From contig OW051473.1 in assembly GCA_932521025.1 (NCBI GenBank), positions 1,860,001-1,924,000 of the forward strand: a stretch of 64,000 nucleotides of DNA. Direction: 5' to 3'. Positions 1 to 11,312 of the stretch are shown here, in pieces (position 1 is the stretch's first letter; each line of letters opens with the position of its first letter). Position numbers and translations under genes: made by a program. Source of the stretch: Oscheius onirici. Its lineage: Eukaryota > Nematoda > Chromadorea > Rhabditida > Rhabditidae. The notes under the pieces are model-generated. The model made no database searches. It worked only from the letters and a program-made list of their open reading frames with translations, and was not told the origin of the DNA.

Positions 1-226
1 ACACAGAAATTCAAATCATTTCTCCGTTCTTGCACTCCTGTAAACAGCTTTTCTTTTTTTGTAAACTTGAATCTTTGAAAGTTCTTGCAAACAAAAGTCT
101 TTTTCTGAGATAGGATCCTCTTTCACAATCGTGTGCCTGCATGATAGTCGATTTAGTGTACTCGCCACCATGATAATGCTTTCGGCCTTGTTATCACCCT
201 AGTTCATCTGCTCAGTTCAGATCATC

Positions 227-1188
227 ATGCTCGGAATCGTGTTGGTCCATATTTTTCTTGCTATTTCAACAACCCTTTCGACTAAAGTCTCACTAATACC
301 AAAAGGTTTGTTGTGCAATATTGACAAAAAAGACAGTTATCAGTGTGGGAAAGAATGCGTTTTAAAAAGCTTGCTTCAGATCCTGTTGGTCAAGTCGGAG
401 AAGTCTACGTAGCAGAAGGAACACCGTTAACAATCACATGTGCTACAAAGGACAAAACACCACTAGGATGGCTATTCAATGGAGATGAGAAGCATCTTCT
501 TTTGGTTAGAGAAGAAAGGTTGGTATTTAATACTTTAAACACGAACAGTAGTCAATTTCTCATTTTAAAAAGTTCATACTCGATATATGTTTGAAATTTC
601 GTATCGTTAGCTCAGTCTACTCTTGTAGCAGTAAGAATCCTTTGAAGGTCTTTTGTGGATAAGCGACATTTTTTTTCTTCAAATTTTTGGATTTGGGAGA
701 ACAGTTCATTTAAAAACCGTCTGTGCAGATTCTTTAATAACTCCTATTTCCAGGCGAATCTCGTCTCTGCACACGCCCTACTTTGATCCAAATCTTCATA
801 TGGGCTACTACGAGTGCTTTGAGGTATGTGTCATATCCGCCTCATACTGTTTTCCTACTGGCTGTGACGTAAAAACCCCACCCTGTTTCTATTGATCTTA
901 CGATTAGATTTCAGCCAGATACACAAAAGTCTGATGCACTTCGCGTTTTCCCTCTCGAACTTCCTCTGCCTCGCGGCTACGGAAAATGCTCACTTGCACA
1001 GAGCAACTATTGTGTCAAAGGACAGTGCGGAGTTCATCTGGGCTTAGGACATACAGATTGCTTGTAAGTTACTATCTTATCCAGAAATCAAGATCTTTTT
1101 TTTCAGTTGCTTCCGAGGCTGGTCAGGAAAGCACTGTGATCAGCCTGCTACATCGTCACGGTCGAGACGGCTCTCCTCTCCCAATTAA
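227..1188 (+). CDS. Secreted Ig + EGF domain protein (paralogue A)
   Basis: Five exons are read as 227-305, 344-518, 754-823, 915-1063 and 1107-1188, giving about 184 aa. A hydrophobic signal peptide (MLGIVLVHIFLAIS) leads into one Ig-like domain: the first Ig cysteine is in TITCA, a GWLF tryptophan strand follows, and the second cysteine is in GYYEC. An EGF-like domain then has six cysteines spaced C-x7-C-x4-C-x10-C-x-C-x8-C and ends GWSGKHC. The frame stops 16 codons after the last EGF cysteine with no membrane segment, so the product should be secreted. The gene at 4754-6125 has the same domain order, the same 79-nt first exon, the same 70-nt third exon and an intron at the same point inside the EGF domain. 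Ig+EGF is the layout of neuregulins and of the nematode igeg genes. The receptor is unknown. Confidence 0.72.
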
Positions 1189-1839
1189 TTCATTTTTCCC
1201 CATATTTATTTGTTTTAGGCTTGATCTTTTTTCAATTTTTGTGCATAATCGTGTCTGTGATGAAACCAGTATTGTGCTATTTGTTTGTATAATAAGTTCT
1301 TCTGACGGGAAACAATAAACATGATCTCTCCGCAGATTTCGTAATTGTTCAGGAGTTGAGTCATTCTGTAAGATAACGGCTTGACGTAGTAGTGTGCTTG
1401 TCCGCACCTTCTGCACTTTCCTTTCGAATCTCTCGCCGTTCCTTTTCCTTTCATCCGTTTCTCTTATTTAAAAGTGCAAATGGCGCTCTCTTTTGTTATT
1501 TTTCGTACCCCGGGTTGAAAACTTCTAGAATGTCACGGTGAGAAAAGTCTGGAGAATCTAAACTCAAACAAACCTCCTACGTCTCCATACGAAAGGGGTA
1601 TCAGGTTTGTTTCGATTTTTCGCTTTTACTTCCTCCAAAAATTATACGAAAATATTTTGAAACGATTCCATTTCCCGCGCGTTCTTATCTTGGTTCTGGA
1701 ATGTTTTTTCCAAAAGCCTGCTCCATTCGATTTTTGCAAGTCCATTTTGAGCTTTATCGGTGTTCTAGTAAAACTTGAAAATATCGTTTTGATACGTTTC
1801 TGTTTTGTTTAAGTTTAAGTCTCATATTCACGTTTCCAG

Positions 1840-2974
1840 ATGCTCCAAAGACGATGCACTTTTTATGGTCTTGTTACTGTTACTGTATTCCTCAGTATGG
1901 TTATAGTAACAAACCCGGATACACCCATAGAAAAGCCAGAAGAACATTGCTTCTTCATAGACATGAATGGTGAGATAAAATCCGCTCCAAGCATGAGAAA
2001 GTTTTGAGGAGAAAAGACAAATTTGGATATATTTGTCAATCCAAATACTACCACTATCATTGTAGTTAAACTTCTCGCAAATGTCAAAGCAGAGCGTCAA
2101 GAATATGGCAATTGGCCAAATTTCGCACCACCAGATTGCAGGTAGTTTTCAACAAAACAGTCCAAGAAGGTTTATTATAGAAATGGATTCATGTGCATCG
2201 GATTTGACAACATTAGTCCAAAAATGGATAGAGAGTTTACGCTAAAAATCGCTCAGGTAAAAATTTAGGTAATCGGCCTAATCTTTGGATCTTCAGAACG
2301 ACGTTGAAAGTACCATTCGCTTAAACACTCCAAAGCCACGAGAGAGAAACTGCAATATGGAAGAAAAAAGGAAAGTCACTTCCTGTTGCGATGGACGCTG
2401 TGACTGCAAAATTTCAGGAGGGATACCTATATCCGAGTAAATTTTTCTTATTATATGTATTTGAAATCATACGAATTCAATGAAATACGCATAAATAGTT
2501 TATTTTAAGATGTCACGACGGCTCCTACGGGAAATGTTGCGATAGTCGCGTGAAACCACAGAGAGTCCGTAAGCAAATCAAAAAGGGCTGTTTAAGCGGA
2601 ACCGTTCCTTGCGAAGTTCGTTGCTCGGAAATTTACGGTTTGTTTTCCGAATAAGATACACTAAAACGTTTGTTCAGAAGATCCTGAAGAAGAGAAAAGT
2701 CAAAAGGTTCCGGAAACAACTCATGAGAGTCATGCTATTAACGGCATCGTACATGAAGTCTTTGAACGTAAGAAATCGGTGTAACTTTTCAGAAAAAACT
2801 TTAGGATATACGCTATTAATTTTTGGCATTATGATCATCATCATCAGTTGCATCCTCCTAATCATCCTATGTTACTTCTATCGCAAGCGTTCGCACAACG
2901 ATGCAAATTCTGTTGCCTCATTTGAGAAGCATAATCTCACGGAAATGGGTACCTTTGCGGAGTCGAACGATTAA
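1840..2974 (+). CDS. Cysteine-rich single-pass membrane protein, unknown
   Basis: The start ATG follows TTTCCAG directly, which looks like a trans-splice acceptor. Exon 1 encodes a hydrophobic N-terminus (FYGLVTVTVFLSMVIV) likely to be a signal sequence. Introns are short, for example 1971-2009 (39 nt) and 2768-2804 (37 nt). The extracellular part has cysteine clusters (SCCDGRCDC, ECHDGSYGKCC, CLSGTVPCEVRC) that do not match an EGF pattern. A C-terminal membrane segment (LLIFGIMIIIISCILLIILC) is followed by a basic anchor YRKR and a 28-residue cytoplasmic tail. It lies between two Ig-EGF genes on the same strand, but I see no convincing homology to them. Function unknown. Confidence 0.62.
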
Positions 2975-4753
2975 CCGCCTCTTTTACGTGTGGAAAAGAT
3001 CTCTTGTAATAAATTCATATGTGGATATGGTTGTAAAGAACTGTAGAAGTTCATTAATTTTGACAGAGATGCAGAAACCTAGGGGTTTTGAGATGTTGAA
3101 ACTGCACATCCAATAGTTGAAAACAAGCACGATTTTGTTCGTTCCTGTTTTGTGACTAAAAAGGTGTGATTGGACGCGTCTGTCTTTAGCTCATTTTCTG
3201 ATAAGAGGAACAAAGAATTGATTACATGCAAACACTATGCTCAAGCACCTTTTGCACGATTTTTTAACATTTTCTTTTTTCTCTCGGTTGTTGCTTGTTT
3301 ACCACATGTTGTTGATAGAGTAAGAAAGCCTTACTCAAAGGCGCCATAATCTCTGACTCATCGGTCTCCCCGGAACCCCACCTAAAAGGGCAGACAGTCT
3401 TTTTAGCCCTTGGACAGTGCTGTTTGCAGACTATGACCGTCAGTGCAGCTTCAGTGACGCCGCTTTTATTTGTATTTGAACGTAGAGCTTGACCCGGGCA
3501 GTTTTCAATCGAGTTAAGCCTTTGCGTGGTTCCTATTTTTGCTGCACAGCAGCAGTATGCCTGGCACTGATATTTATACAAACTAAAGTTGCCATTGCCT
3601 TAGAGCATCAGCTGTGTTCGTAGTGTTTTATGTTTCCAAAAGTCTTTGCTCTAGACGAAATTTCTTGTTATCGCTATTGTTTGTAAAATGTTTGTCGGAA
3701 AATCAATAGGTGACCAAAGTTTCGTAGAGAATTAATCCAGAACTGTTTGTCATTAAGTCACTCAACCAAGTCAAGATGACGCTCCAAGTGGCTTACGTGA
3801 TAAGCATTGACCCATGAGGATGAGTAACAGAACTGTAGGCGGCGGAGGGCCCGTATTCCTCACTTTCCTGTTTTGCATAAGTCTCACGTAGTGCACATAG
3901 AGAGTCATGACCTCACGCTCAAACCACACTTTTGGCATATTCCTTTCGTCGAGTCCGCTCTGACCGGTGCTGGTGCTCCAATACTGTTTCTTGTTGCATA
4001 GAATGACACAACCACTTCTACTCGGTGAAGCTGCAATACGGCTTCTGGTTACTTAGAATACCCTTTTACTCAAACTCTTGGAAAAGGATCCTTTTAAACT
4101 AGTTTATCTGGCGTAGTGAACTGTAAAGCTCTGCTGAGGCTTCAGGTTTTGCGATTCTCTCTTTCCTAGGATACCTATTACGGGGTTTCCTTGAATGATT
4201 TTTATGAAACTGCGTCCCTTTATGGCTGTAAGTGTCCTTCTTCCTTTCATGCGTTATGTTCTCTGAGCATTCAGAAACTCTGGTTTAATTTTCCGAAACA
4301 CCTCTACTTGCATCCGAAAATCCATAAGAACAAGACATAATAGTCTCGATAACGTTCTCTTTGATAAAAACTATTTTCCCTCTCAATGCTTTTCTTGTCA
4401 AACGTAAGAAAGACTTGTAATTTCTTTCTCATTGCTTTATCAAACGGACTCACCCATCAACAAAATTCCTAAAATGCTACTCGTTATCACATCAACATGT
4501 GACTCAGAATGTCTTTAAAAGATAGATTCACTTTGGGAAACGGCCCGAACCAAACTTCCTTCGGGAGTTTTCAACAGTTTGTTCAAACTTGGAACTAGCA
4601 CTTTCTCAAAAGAGCCGTCTCTGTGCTCTGATCCATGACGTCCTAAAAATCCATAACGACTATTGTTTGTTCAGTTTTCAGGCAACCCACACCGTTTGTA
4701 GACGCAGTTTTATCAGAGACAGATAAGCGTGAATTCAACCAGAAGAGCTAGAA
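2975..4753 (+). other. Intergenic, no supported gene
   Basis: About 1.8 kb without a convincing gene. The only notable item is a minus-strand cysteine-rich open frame at 3264-3581 with cysteine clusters CQAYCCC and CKQHCPRAKKTVC. It lacks an ATG and has no signal peptide, so it is at best one exon of an unidentified gene. No tRNA, long repeat or hairpin was seen. Confidence 0.5.
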
Positions 4754-6125
4754 ATGCCCAGTCTCGTTGAGCTTCTTTTGATCTCCGTATGTTTTGCTGC
4801 CTCTTTTGCAGAATTCATTCTCAGACCACGAGGTAATATCATTTTTGGCTCAATTATACCGAGTTTTAGATCCTCCATCATTGATAGACAAATTAGAAGA
4901 ATCGCCAGGACACTCTCTAATACTGAGATGTACTTCCCCTAGTGGCCAAATGAATCAGAAATGGATTTTCAAAGGCTCCGACATAAAAGAAGATCACGGA
5001 GCTCTCACTATGGAGGGGTAGGTGAAAAAAATATTCTCTTTTCATCTCAAAGTTTAGAACCGATTCCGTATTAACTGTTGCATCTTTTGATCCAATGCTT
5101 CACGCTGGAGTCTACGAATGCGACGAAGTTAGTATTTCAAGTTTTATATGAATGTTGTCATTTTTTAAATACAGTTTAGTCTAGCTCAAAAAGTTAAGTT
5201 TTTCACGGATAAACTCTTGAATTTGCTTTAAAATTCGATGATAACCCATGGCGAGTGCTTCTTGAAAGATCAGGTTGCCAGGCGTCAACGTCACAAAGCT
5301 GCCCAACCTTTTCTAGGAACTCCTTAATATTTTTTAACTTGACGTTTAGCTACGCCTAAAATTATCTGTCAGGACTTCTTACGTACATAACGACAACAAG
5401 ATAAAAGTTACGCTTACTCCTCCGCACGACTTCCGCCCCACCAACTGATAATTGATCCAAGGCGGAAGTGATAGCCGACCAAAATGTGCAAAGTTTCACG
5501 AAGTTTTTCCCTGACTCACTGTTCGTCTGCAGCAGCTATGCGATCGTTATTGCGCAATGCCTTGAAACGGACCATTGGGCGCGTACTGACAGGCGTCAGG
5601 CATGGCACCAAGATGTCGTAGCTGAAAAGGAATGAGACAAACATCTTTTCAGGGACATCTGTCAGCATCAGTGCGGGTAGAAAGTGATGTGGGACCGAGT
5701 CTGCCAAAAGGATTCAGACCCTGTGAAGGAGAGGAGACCAACAGTTGCGTGAGAGGATCTTGTGGGGCTGATGCCTTCAACAAAATTTCTTGCTTGTAAG
5801 TTTTTCAGCAGTCTCCGTAACAGTCCTTTTTTAGCTGTCCAATAGGCTGGTCTGGCATCAAGTGCGACACGCCGCACGATAAAATTCGAAGAGAAGATAG
5901 GAACACAGATTGTCTGATTTGTAAGTTCAATCCTTCTTATGTTTTATGTCCCCAGATTCAGGGATCATTATAGGCGGTTTTCTCCTTGGCATCATCCTCG
6001 TCTTTTCAATAGTCTTTGCAACTTACTTCTTCTGTCCCGTAGTTCAGTGCAGGAACAAGGAAGCCGAACTGGAACGAGGCACATCTCTATTGGAAAGAGA
6101 GACAAAAGTGGACGAGGAAGTCTAG
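4754..6125 (+). CDS. Membrane-anchored Ig + EGF protein (paralogue B)
   Basis: Six exons: 4754-4832, 4870-5017, 5058-5127, 5653-5795, 5835-5920 and 5956-6125, about 231 aa. A signal peptide (LLLISVCFAASFA) precedes an Ig-like domain with its cysteines in LILRC and GVYEC and a QKWIF tryptophan strand. The EGF-like domain runs from PCEGEETNSC to GWSGIKC. A linker leads to a transmembrane helix (IIIGGFLLGIILVFSIVFAT) and an acidic cytoplasmic tail. Ig-EGF-TM is the order found in neuregulin precursors, so a shed or juxtacrine ligand or an adhesion role is possible. That is inference from architecture only. Exon sizes and phases match the paralogue at 227-1188, and the extra last exons supply the membrane anchor that paralogue lacks. 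Confidence 0.75.
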
Positions 6126-6576
6126 TTACTTACAAATGACTGTCACTCTTCGATGATCTCATCAAATCTCTTTTGCGTTTACAACCAACCGAACTCGTTA
6201 ACTTCTGTGCATAATCTTGTAATTATGCAACATTCCTTTTATGTTGTTGTTACTGCCCGTTTGTTTTAGGCCGTCTCTGCATTTTTTAATATTTGTGAAA
6301 AAATATATGCTGTTATTTTGACTTTTACAAACTTCTTGTGGGAGATCAATCAAACAATCCAAACCGACCATAGCTAAGCTTGAAAGAGACAGATCCGAAT
6401 TTGTTAATGAACTTTCATTGAGAACTTTCTGTGAGCCTTTCTATTGCCAGTTGCATGTTTTTATTCTACCAACGAAGTTCTTGCCTGCCCAGAAGTCAGC
6501 TGTTTAGACCTTTGGCGACGCAGCACAATCCCGCCGCGAAAAGCGAGTCTTCGTAAATTTGTGTGCGGCACCCAAA

Positions 6577-8428
6577 ATGAGGTCACCAAAGCTCATGAAA
6601 ACAGTACTAATACTGTTCGCTCTTTTTGCAACGACAGTCTCTGTCGACAGGGAACTAACCAGGAATGAATATGACCAGATACAAGGTAATTTGGTTTCTT
6701 TTGGAGACAATTCGACTATTTAAGAACAATATATTCTCACCAACGGAGATGTCCTTCTCTACTTCATCTTCTTCAGCTTTGCAGCCCTTCTTTTCACATA
6801 TCCACCGGATACACTTGTAGGTAAGTATATTTTGTTTTTCTGGAAAACCTAAAAGTTTTTGGCCGATATTTTCATTGTTTCAGCTGTCGGAGTTACATCT
6901 GAGAATTTGTTTTCTGGATTCATTGGAACACCAGATCCAGACATTCTGCCGTACCATTGTCGAAGAGTGGTACTGAATCGCGGTCTCCTATTTTTCTATC
7001 CCTTTGGTAAGTGTTCTTGCAAATTTAATTCATGAATAAATGTTTCAGTGTTCTTTCTGCTGCTCAGTTTCCTTGCCGAAACAGCAATCGTTTTTACTTT
7101 TAATCCCACGAGAATTATTCACTACCTTGCAAATCTCAGTGTGCCTACACTGTTCGGTTAGTTATTTCATGCTTTTTGTTACTAATACAGTCTGTGACAT
7201 CTTTCAAAAGAGCTTCAATACAACAATGTTTTGTAAAAACAAATTTAGCGGGGATCATGTACATCATCTTTCACAAAAGCACCGACTACTGCTACATTCG
7301 ACCGAAGAGGTTCAGAAATAGGGATATGATGACTCTGAACAGGGAAATTGTGAACGAAGCCTTTTCCGCAGACTCTTTTAACTATACCGTGTCAAGTAAG
7401 CAGTTTTTCAGTTCATCTTATCAAAATTTCACAGGTTCCAGTCGTCTGATGATCACTCGCAGCTGGATAATCTTCAGCTCAAAGTTCCAGTTTCAGTTCA
7501 TTCCACTGGGAGAAGCTCTTCTGGAAGTAGTTAACGCGGAGGAGATCGTGGTGAGTTATGTTGTTTATACATATCAGTATATTGTAATTTAGTTGAATCC
7601 GCTAAATCCTGAAGGAGCTGTTCAGCTCATAACCATCAAGATTTCTGTGCCACCGACCAGCGACACGGATATTAGAGTGAAGTGAGTTTTTTCATACTTT
7701 TTGGTTCATTTTTTATCTTAAAGAATGCACAATCTCACCCTTCAAGACATGATACACACCATAAACACAAGAATTATCATTCCGGACAATATCAAGTTCA
7801 CAAAGTCTACTATCGACCGCTTCGCCGCTGTCTTTGCTCAACAAGCGGAACAAAATGAACCATACTATGTGGATGCTTCCGAAGAACTTGAACCATGTCT
7901 AGCGTGTGCTGAAAAGTTGGCCAACATGAAGATTGTGAAGAGATGTCGGGATCAGAACGATGGAGACAGATGCGATGATAGAGAGTGCCAATGCAGAGCA
8001 ATGTGGCAAGTTTTAATCTTTGACATGGCATGACTACTTGTTCAGAAAACAGATTATGTAGTCATGCAAAATGTAGAGAGCATAATTTGAATTGGCCTGC
8101 GCTTTCTTCACAGAACTTTTTTCAAATCAAATTGGCGCTAATTTAGCTGCGTAGGATGATAAATGTTGTATACTCAGCCTACCAAAAAAAGGGGGTCAAT
8201 TCAAACTATACTCTCTATATTTTGAAATGACTTGTTTTTATAGGTGTGTTCATTGCATGGGCAAAGTATTTGCGGCCAAGCAGAACCAACAAGCGCCCGG
8301 GACATGGATCACTGGGAAAGCTCCTTGTCCAACTTGCAGGTTCGACAATTTCTTATTTTTTCAAACTCTGTTTCAGAGCGACATTTTGCATCCTGGATGT
8401 CGCAATGATCAAAGTGAGAGAAGACTAG
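6577..8428 (+). CDS. TMEM129: TMEM129-family ER E3 ubiquitin ligase
   Basis: TMEM129 is an ER-membrane E3 ligase used in ER-associated degradation. The C-terminus has its atypical RING: CLAC, then CRDQNDGDRCDDRECQC, MWCVHCMGK and PCPTC, ending CILDVAMIKVRED. The N-terminal half fits the family too: a membrane segment (LYFIFFSFAALLF), then VGVTSENLFSGFIGTPD and LPYHCRRV. The chosen ATG gives an additional N-terminal hydrophobic segment; a start in the second exon cannot be excluded. Most introns are about 40-60 nt. The intron inside the RING (8006-8243) is 238 nt, begins with GC (GCAAGT) and splits the tryptophan codon of MWC; no GT donor restores that codon. The intron holds a small inverted-repeat element. 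Confidence 0.85.
8074..8217. mobile_element. Small inverted-repeat (MITE-like) insertion in intron
   Basis: The 21-nt ends 8074-8094 and 8197-8217 are inverted copies with three mismatches (TAGAGAGCATAATTTGAATTG on the left). The enclosed 144 bp has no coding potential. It sits inside the GC-AG intron of the TMEM129 gene, which is several times longer than neighbouring introns. Just 5' there is a further palindrome, CATGACTAC...GTAGTCATG. No target-site duplication could be assigned with confidence. Confidence 0.5.
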
Positions 8429-9099
8429 TCAGCCTCCTTGCCATTACATAGCTGGGTAAACGTGTACATTCCTCAATATCATAATTTTACGGTCCAGATA
8501 AGCATAAAATTGTATTATTTAAGTTCTTTGTCTCAATTTAAAAGAAAATCGAGCAGCGAATTCAAACCCTAGTTCAAAAAGATACTAAAGCCGAGTCCCG
8601 CAATGATATCTGTTTGTCTGTTTGCCTCCCTGCCTGAGAAGAGACTCTTATCGTCAGATGAGGACTGAAGTTGACTAGATGATCAACTCCGGCGCGTTCG
8701 ACGAGAAACCTCTGTTACCCCAGCTATTTTTCTGGACATCCTTATTTAATTCGCCCTGTTTGCTACTCTGAGATCGTTACATACACCGGAACCGGCTGAA
8801 CTTTGGCTGTGAGGACGTCTTCGTGGAACTAAACTTGGAGATTACTCGACCTGTTATGACTCTTAGACTCGTGAAGAACTGTTCCACTAGCTTTCCGTAA
8901 AAGGCAAGAATCAGTTAGAAACATCATCTCTCATTCCTCCAATCTCTCTGTCCCTCTGATAAAAGTGGTGAACGTCTCTTTCTGACTGCCTATTTATAAC
9001 TACCGAAACATGAAACCAGAATGTTTATGACACAATTGGCTAACAGCGAGATCTCTAATACACGATAGTTTGAGATACAATCAGGATACGCTATTTCGA
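8429..9099 (+). other. Intergenic between convergent genes
   Basis: About 670 bp between the 3' ends of the TMEM129 gene and the minus-strand NYN ribonuclease gene. I see no open frame, RNA gene or repeat with support. Confidence 0.5.
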
Positions 9100-10656
9100 T
9101 TATTTGTATTCGATGGCAAAAAATCGTTCATGTTTGATCCCATCACTTGGTTTCAAGATCGCCTCAAAATCCTCAAACTTGTATTCCTTCTTATAATCTG
9201 GCCGGAGCATGCCTTTCGGAATGCTAGATACGTCGTCGGACAGCACAGAAGTATCAGAACCGGCGTCCTTGTCTGATTCACTCTGATGACGCTGTTGCTG
9301 TTTTCTCTGACGTTGTTCAAGGTAACTTGGCCACAGGTGCAACGGATCCGGAGTCAGGGTCCTTCCTTGAGAATCAGTTTTCTTTGGGTATTGTTTTCGT
9401 AAAAAAGCTGTAACATCGAATTGTTTCCTATGCCTCTTCTGTTCCTTTAGCATTTTCCTGAACATAATTCTGGACTCGTTTTCTTCATCTTCAGTATCAA
9501 AAAAGCATTCATCAGACGAGCTGGACGGCTCATTTGGAATCTCCATTTCAGCAGCAAGTTGGCGTTGCTTGTGATATTGAACTCTCTCCTTGTAGTACCT
9601 TGCTCTTCGCTCTTTCGTAGGAACTTTTGTAAATTTCGCATCTGTCGATTCGGCAATGCTACAAGCAGAAAACAAGAAAATATACATGAAGTTACTGACT
9701 AACAGACCAAAATCGCACTGTCCAAGGCGGAGAGAAGTTCGGCTTTAGCAGTTGCCCACCAGTGTCTCCTCTGACGGTACCGCATTTCAAGGAGCGGGAT
9801 GATTTTCTTGTCTTTTGGTCGACTGAAGAGCAGTCCTAAAAGAAAAATTAGAATGTGAACGGTGAAATACTTACCCTCTCGGGTATCGAATCTGAAGGAA
9901 TGGTGGGCGATATAGTGTCCATCCTTGGTCAGTATATTCGCATCCTTCTCCTCGATCTGAAATTCTTTTCCTTCTGTCTTATCACAAGGCGTCCACAATC
10001 CAAAGTTTTTCCAAGCTTTCATTCAATAAACGAACAAAATCCAAGAACTCACGTAATACGTTTGGCAGCTGTATGAATGAACGAGCTTTTCGTATGGGGG
10101 TCCAATACGGGCGAGATCTCTAAAGTACATACAGGTTCAATCAAAATCGAGTAAATGGTCACCTGAACTGGTCTCGACTGATCACAACGCCACCAATTTG
10201 AAGAGCAACTCGGAAGCACATGAAGTCGTCGTTTGCATTATCGGGAACGGGGTTTACCACTCCAAGCTTCGCAAGTTTCTAAAAGCAACAATTTTCCATC
10301 TTTTTGGAGAAATTCTGCCTGTAATTGTTCCCAGCCTTGCATGGTGATATGTGGCTTCAAGAAGTTTTCGGGAAGAATGACGATTACTTCAAAATTGTGC
10401 TTGGCGAAAATGCGCATAAGGGACAAGAGCCCTAAGATGGACTTCTTGGCTTTGCTGAAAGAAACTTGTATTCAATTGAAAAATATCAAATGACTCACGT
10501 TTCCGACGTGGAAAAGATTACGTTTGCTCCGTCGATGATTATAGGTCGTCGATAGTGGCCTTTTGGACGGGGAAGTAGCGGCTGAATGGAATCCGTGGAC
10601 ATTTGGTAGAGAGGACCACGAACAGGAAAAACACGTTCCAATGGAGAAGTTGACAT
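9100..10656 (-). CDS. Zc3h12a-like NYN (PIN-fold) ribonuclease
   Basis: The N-terminal half matches the Regnase/N4BP1-type NYN domain. Beta-1 is RPIIIDGANVIF with the first catalytic Asp, then VIVILPE, DNANDDFM with the acidic pair, and GGVVISRDQFRDLARIGP with the last acidic residue, then HSYSCQTYY. All expected acidic metal-binding positions are present, so it should be an active endoribonuclease. No CCCH zinc finger is visible. The C-terminal part is basic then acidic and serine-rich (KERRARYYKER, EPSSSSDECFF) and probably disordered. Exons (minus): 10499-10656, 10319-10454, 10163-10278, 10053-10119, 9875-9956, 9708-9835 and the last from about 9660 to 9100. Intron 10279-10318 needs a GC donor. 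The join into the last exon is uncertain (two acceptors). Transcribed divergently from KNL-1. Confidence 0.75.
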
Positions 10657-11312
10657 CTGAAATAGAAAAATATTATAAATGGTTAGTTAGGAAACTAAAA
10701 AGTCAAATATTTTGAGGAAATGGTTTGTCAACAGGCAGGAAATGTCGGTAATATATGATCGAAAGTGAAATATCGACGGAAGAATTTTAGCGGAGAAAAA
10801 AGTATTATGAAATAATTCATGTCCTTATTTTGGAAACTTTTAAAGCGAACTGAAAGTTCTGATCATGAAAATTTGAGGAGTTGAGGTTTGTTGCGACATT
10901 TTTGCATGAAACACGCTCCGTCGCCAACTGGCGGGTAGCTTCTTGTTTTTGAAATCGTAGTATTATGTGATACACTTTTGTATTTTGAACTGATCCAAAC
11001 ATCTTTCACTTTTAATGGTAAACTTTATTTAAACAACCAAATTTTTTAAAAACAACTTTTGATTTGCAGGGTTTTGTGTTTGCAGCTGACGATACTAATA
11101 AAAATAGAAAAACAAATAGAAAACTACCTTTTGAGACAAGAATGATTACCTGAAGTGAACTGCGCTCAGCAACATTTTTATCGATTCCGCAAAACCATTA
11201 TTGCATCGCCTATGCTTCCTGCGATATATCGATTTTTACCTTGGTCTAATCTAAATCAAAATTTTTCACTACCATATCAGCTAGCAGCTTTTGCAACATA
11301 CACGTTTCAGCA
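10657..11312. promoter_or_regulatory. Bidirectional intergenic region between NYN RNase and KNL-1
   Basis: The 656 bp separates two start codons in divergent orientation, so it must carry both promoters. It is AT-rich, and no TATA box, known operator or RNA gene can be named. An ACGTTTCAG acceptor ends two bases before the KNL-1 ATG and suggests a trans-spliced leader on that side. Confidence 0.35.

Noticed and set aside
1156..1454. Two overlapping minus-strand frames after the first Ig-EGF gene
   Set aside because: No conserved sequence and alternative-start initiation; they look like chance frames.
3264..3581. Minus-strand 105-codon cysteine-rich open frame
   Set aside because: No ATG at its start, no signal peptide, no neighbouring exon with matching phase. 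Cysteine spacing matches no family I know.
9957..10052. Open frame WKNFGLWTPCDKTEGKEFQ continuing the NYN ribonuclease
   Set aside because: It reads in frame only after an in-frame stop. The TTTCAG acceptor at its end gives a clean phase-0 join, so this stretch is treated as intron.
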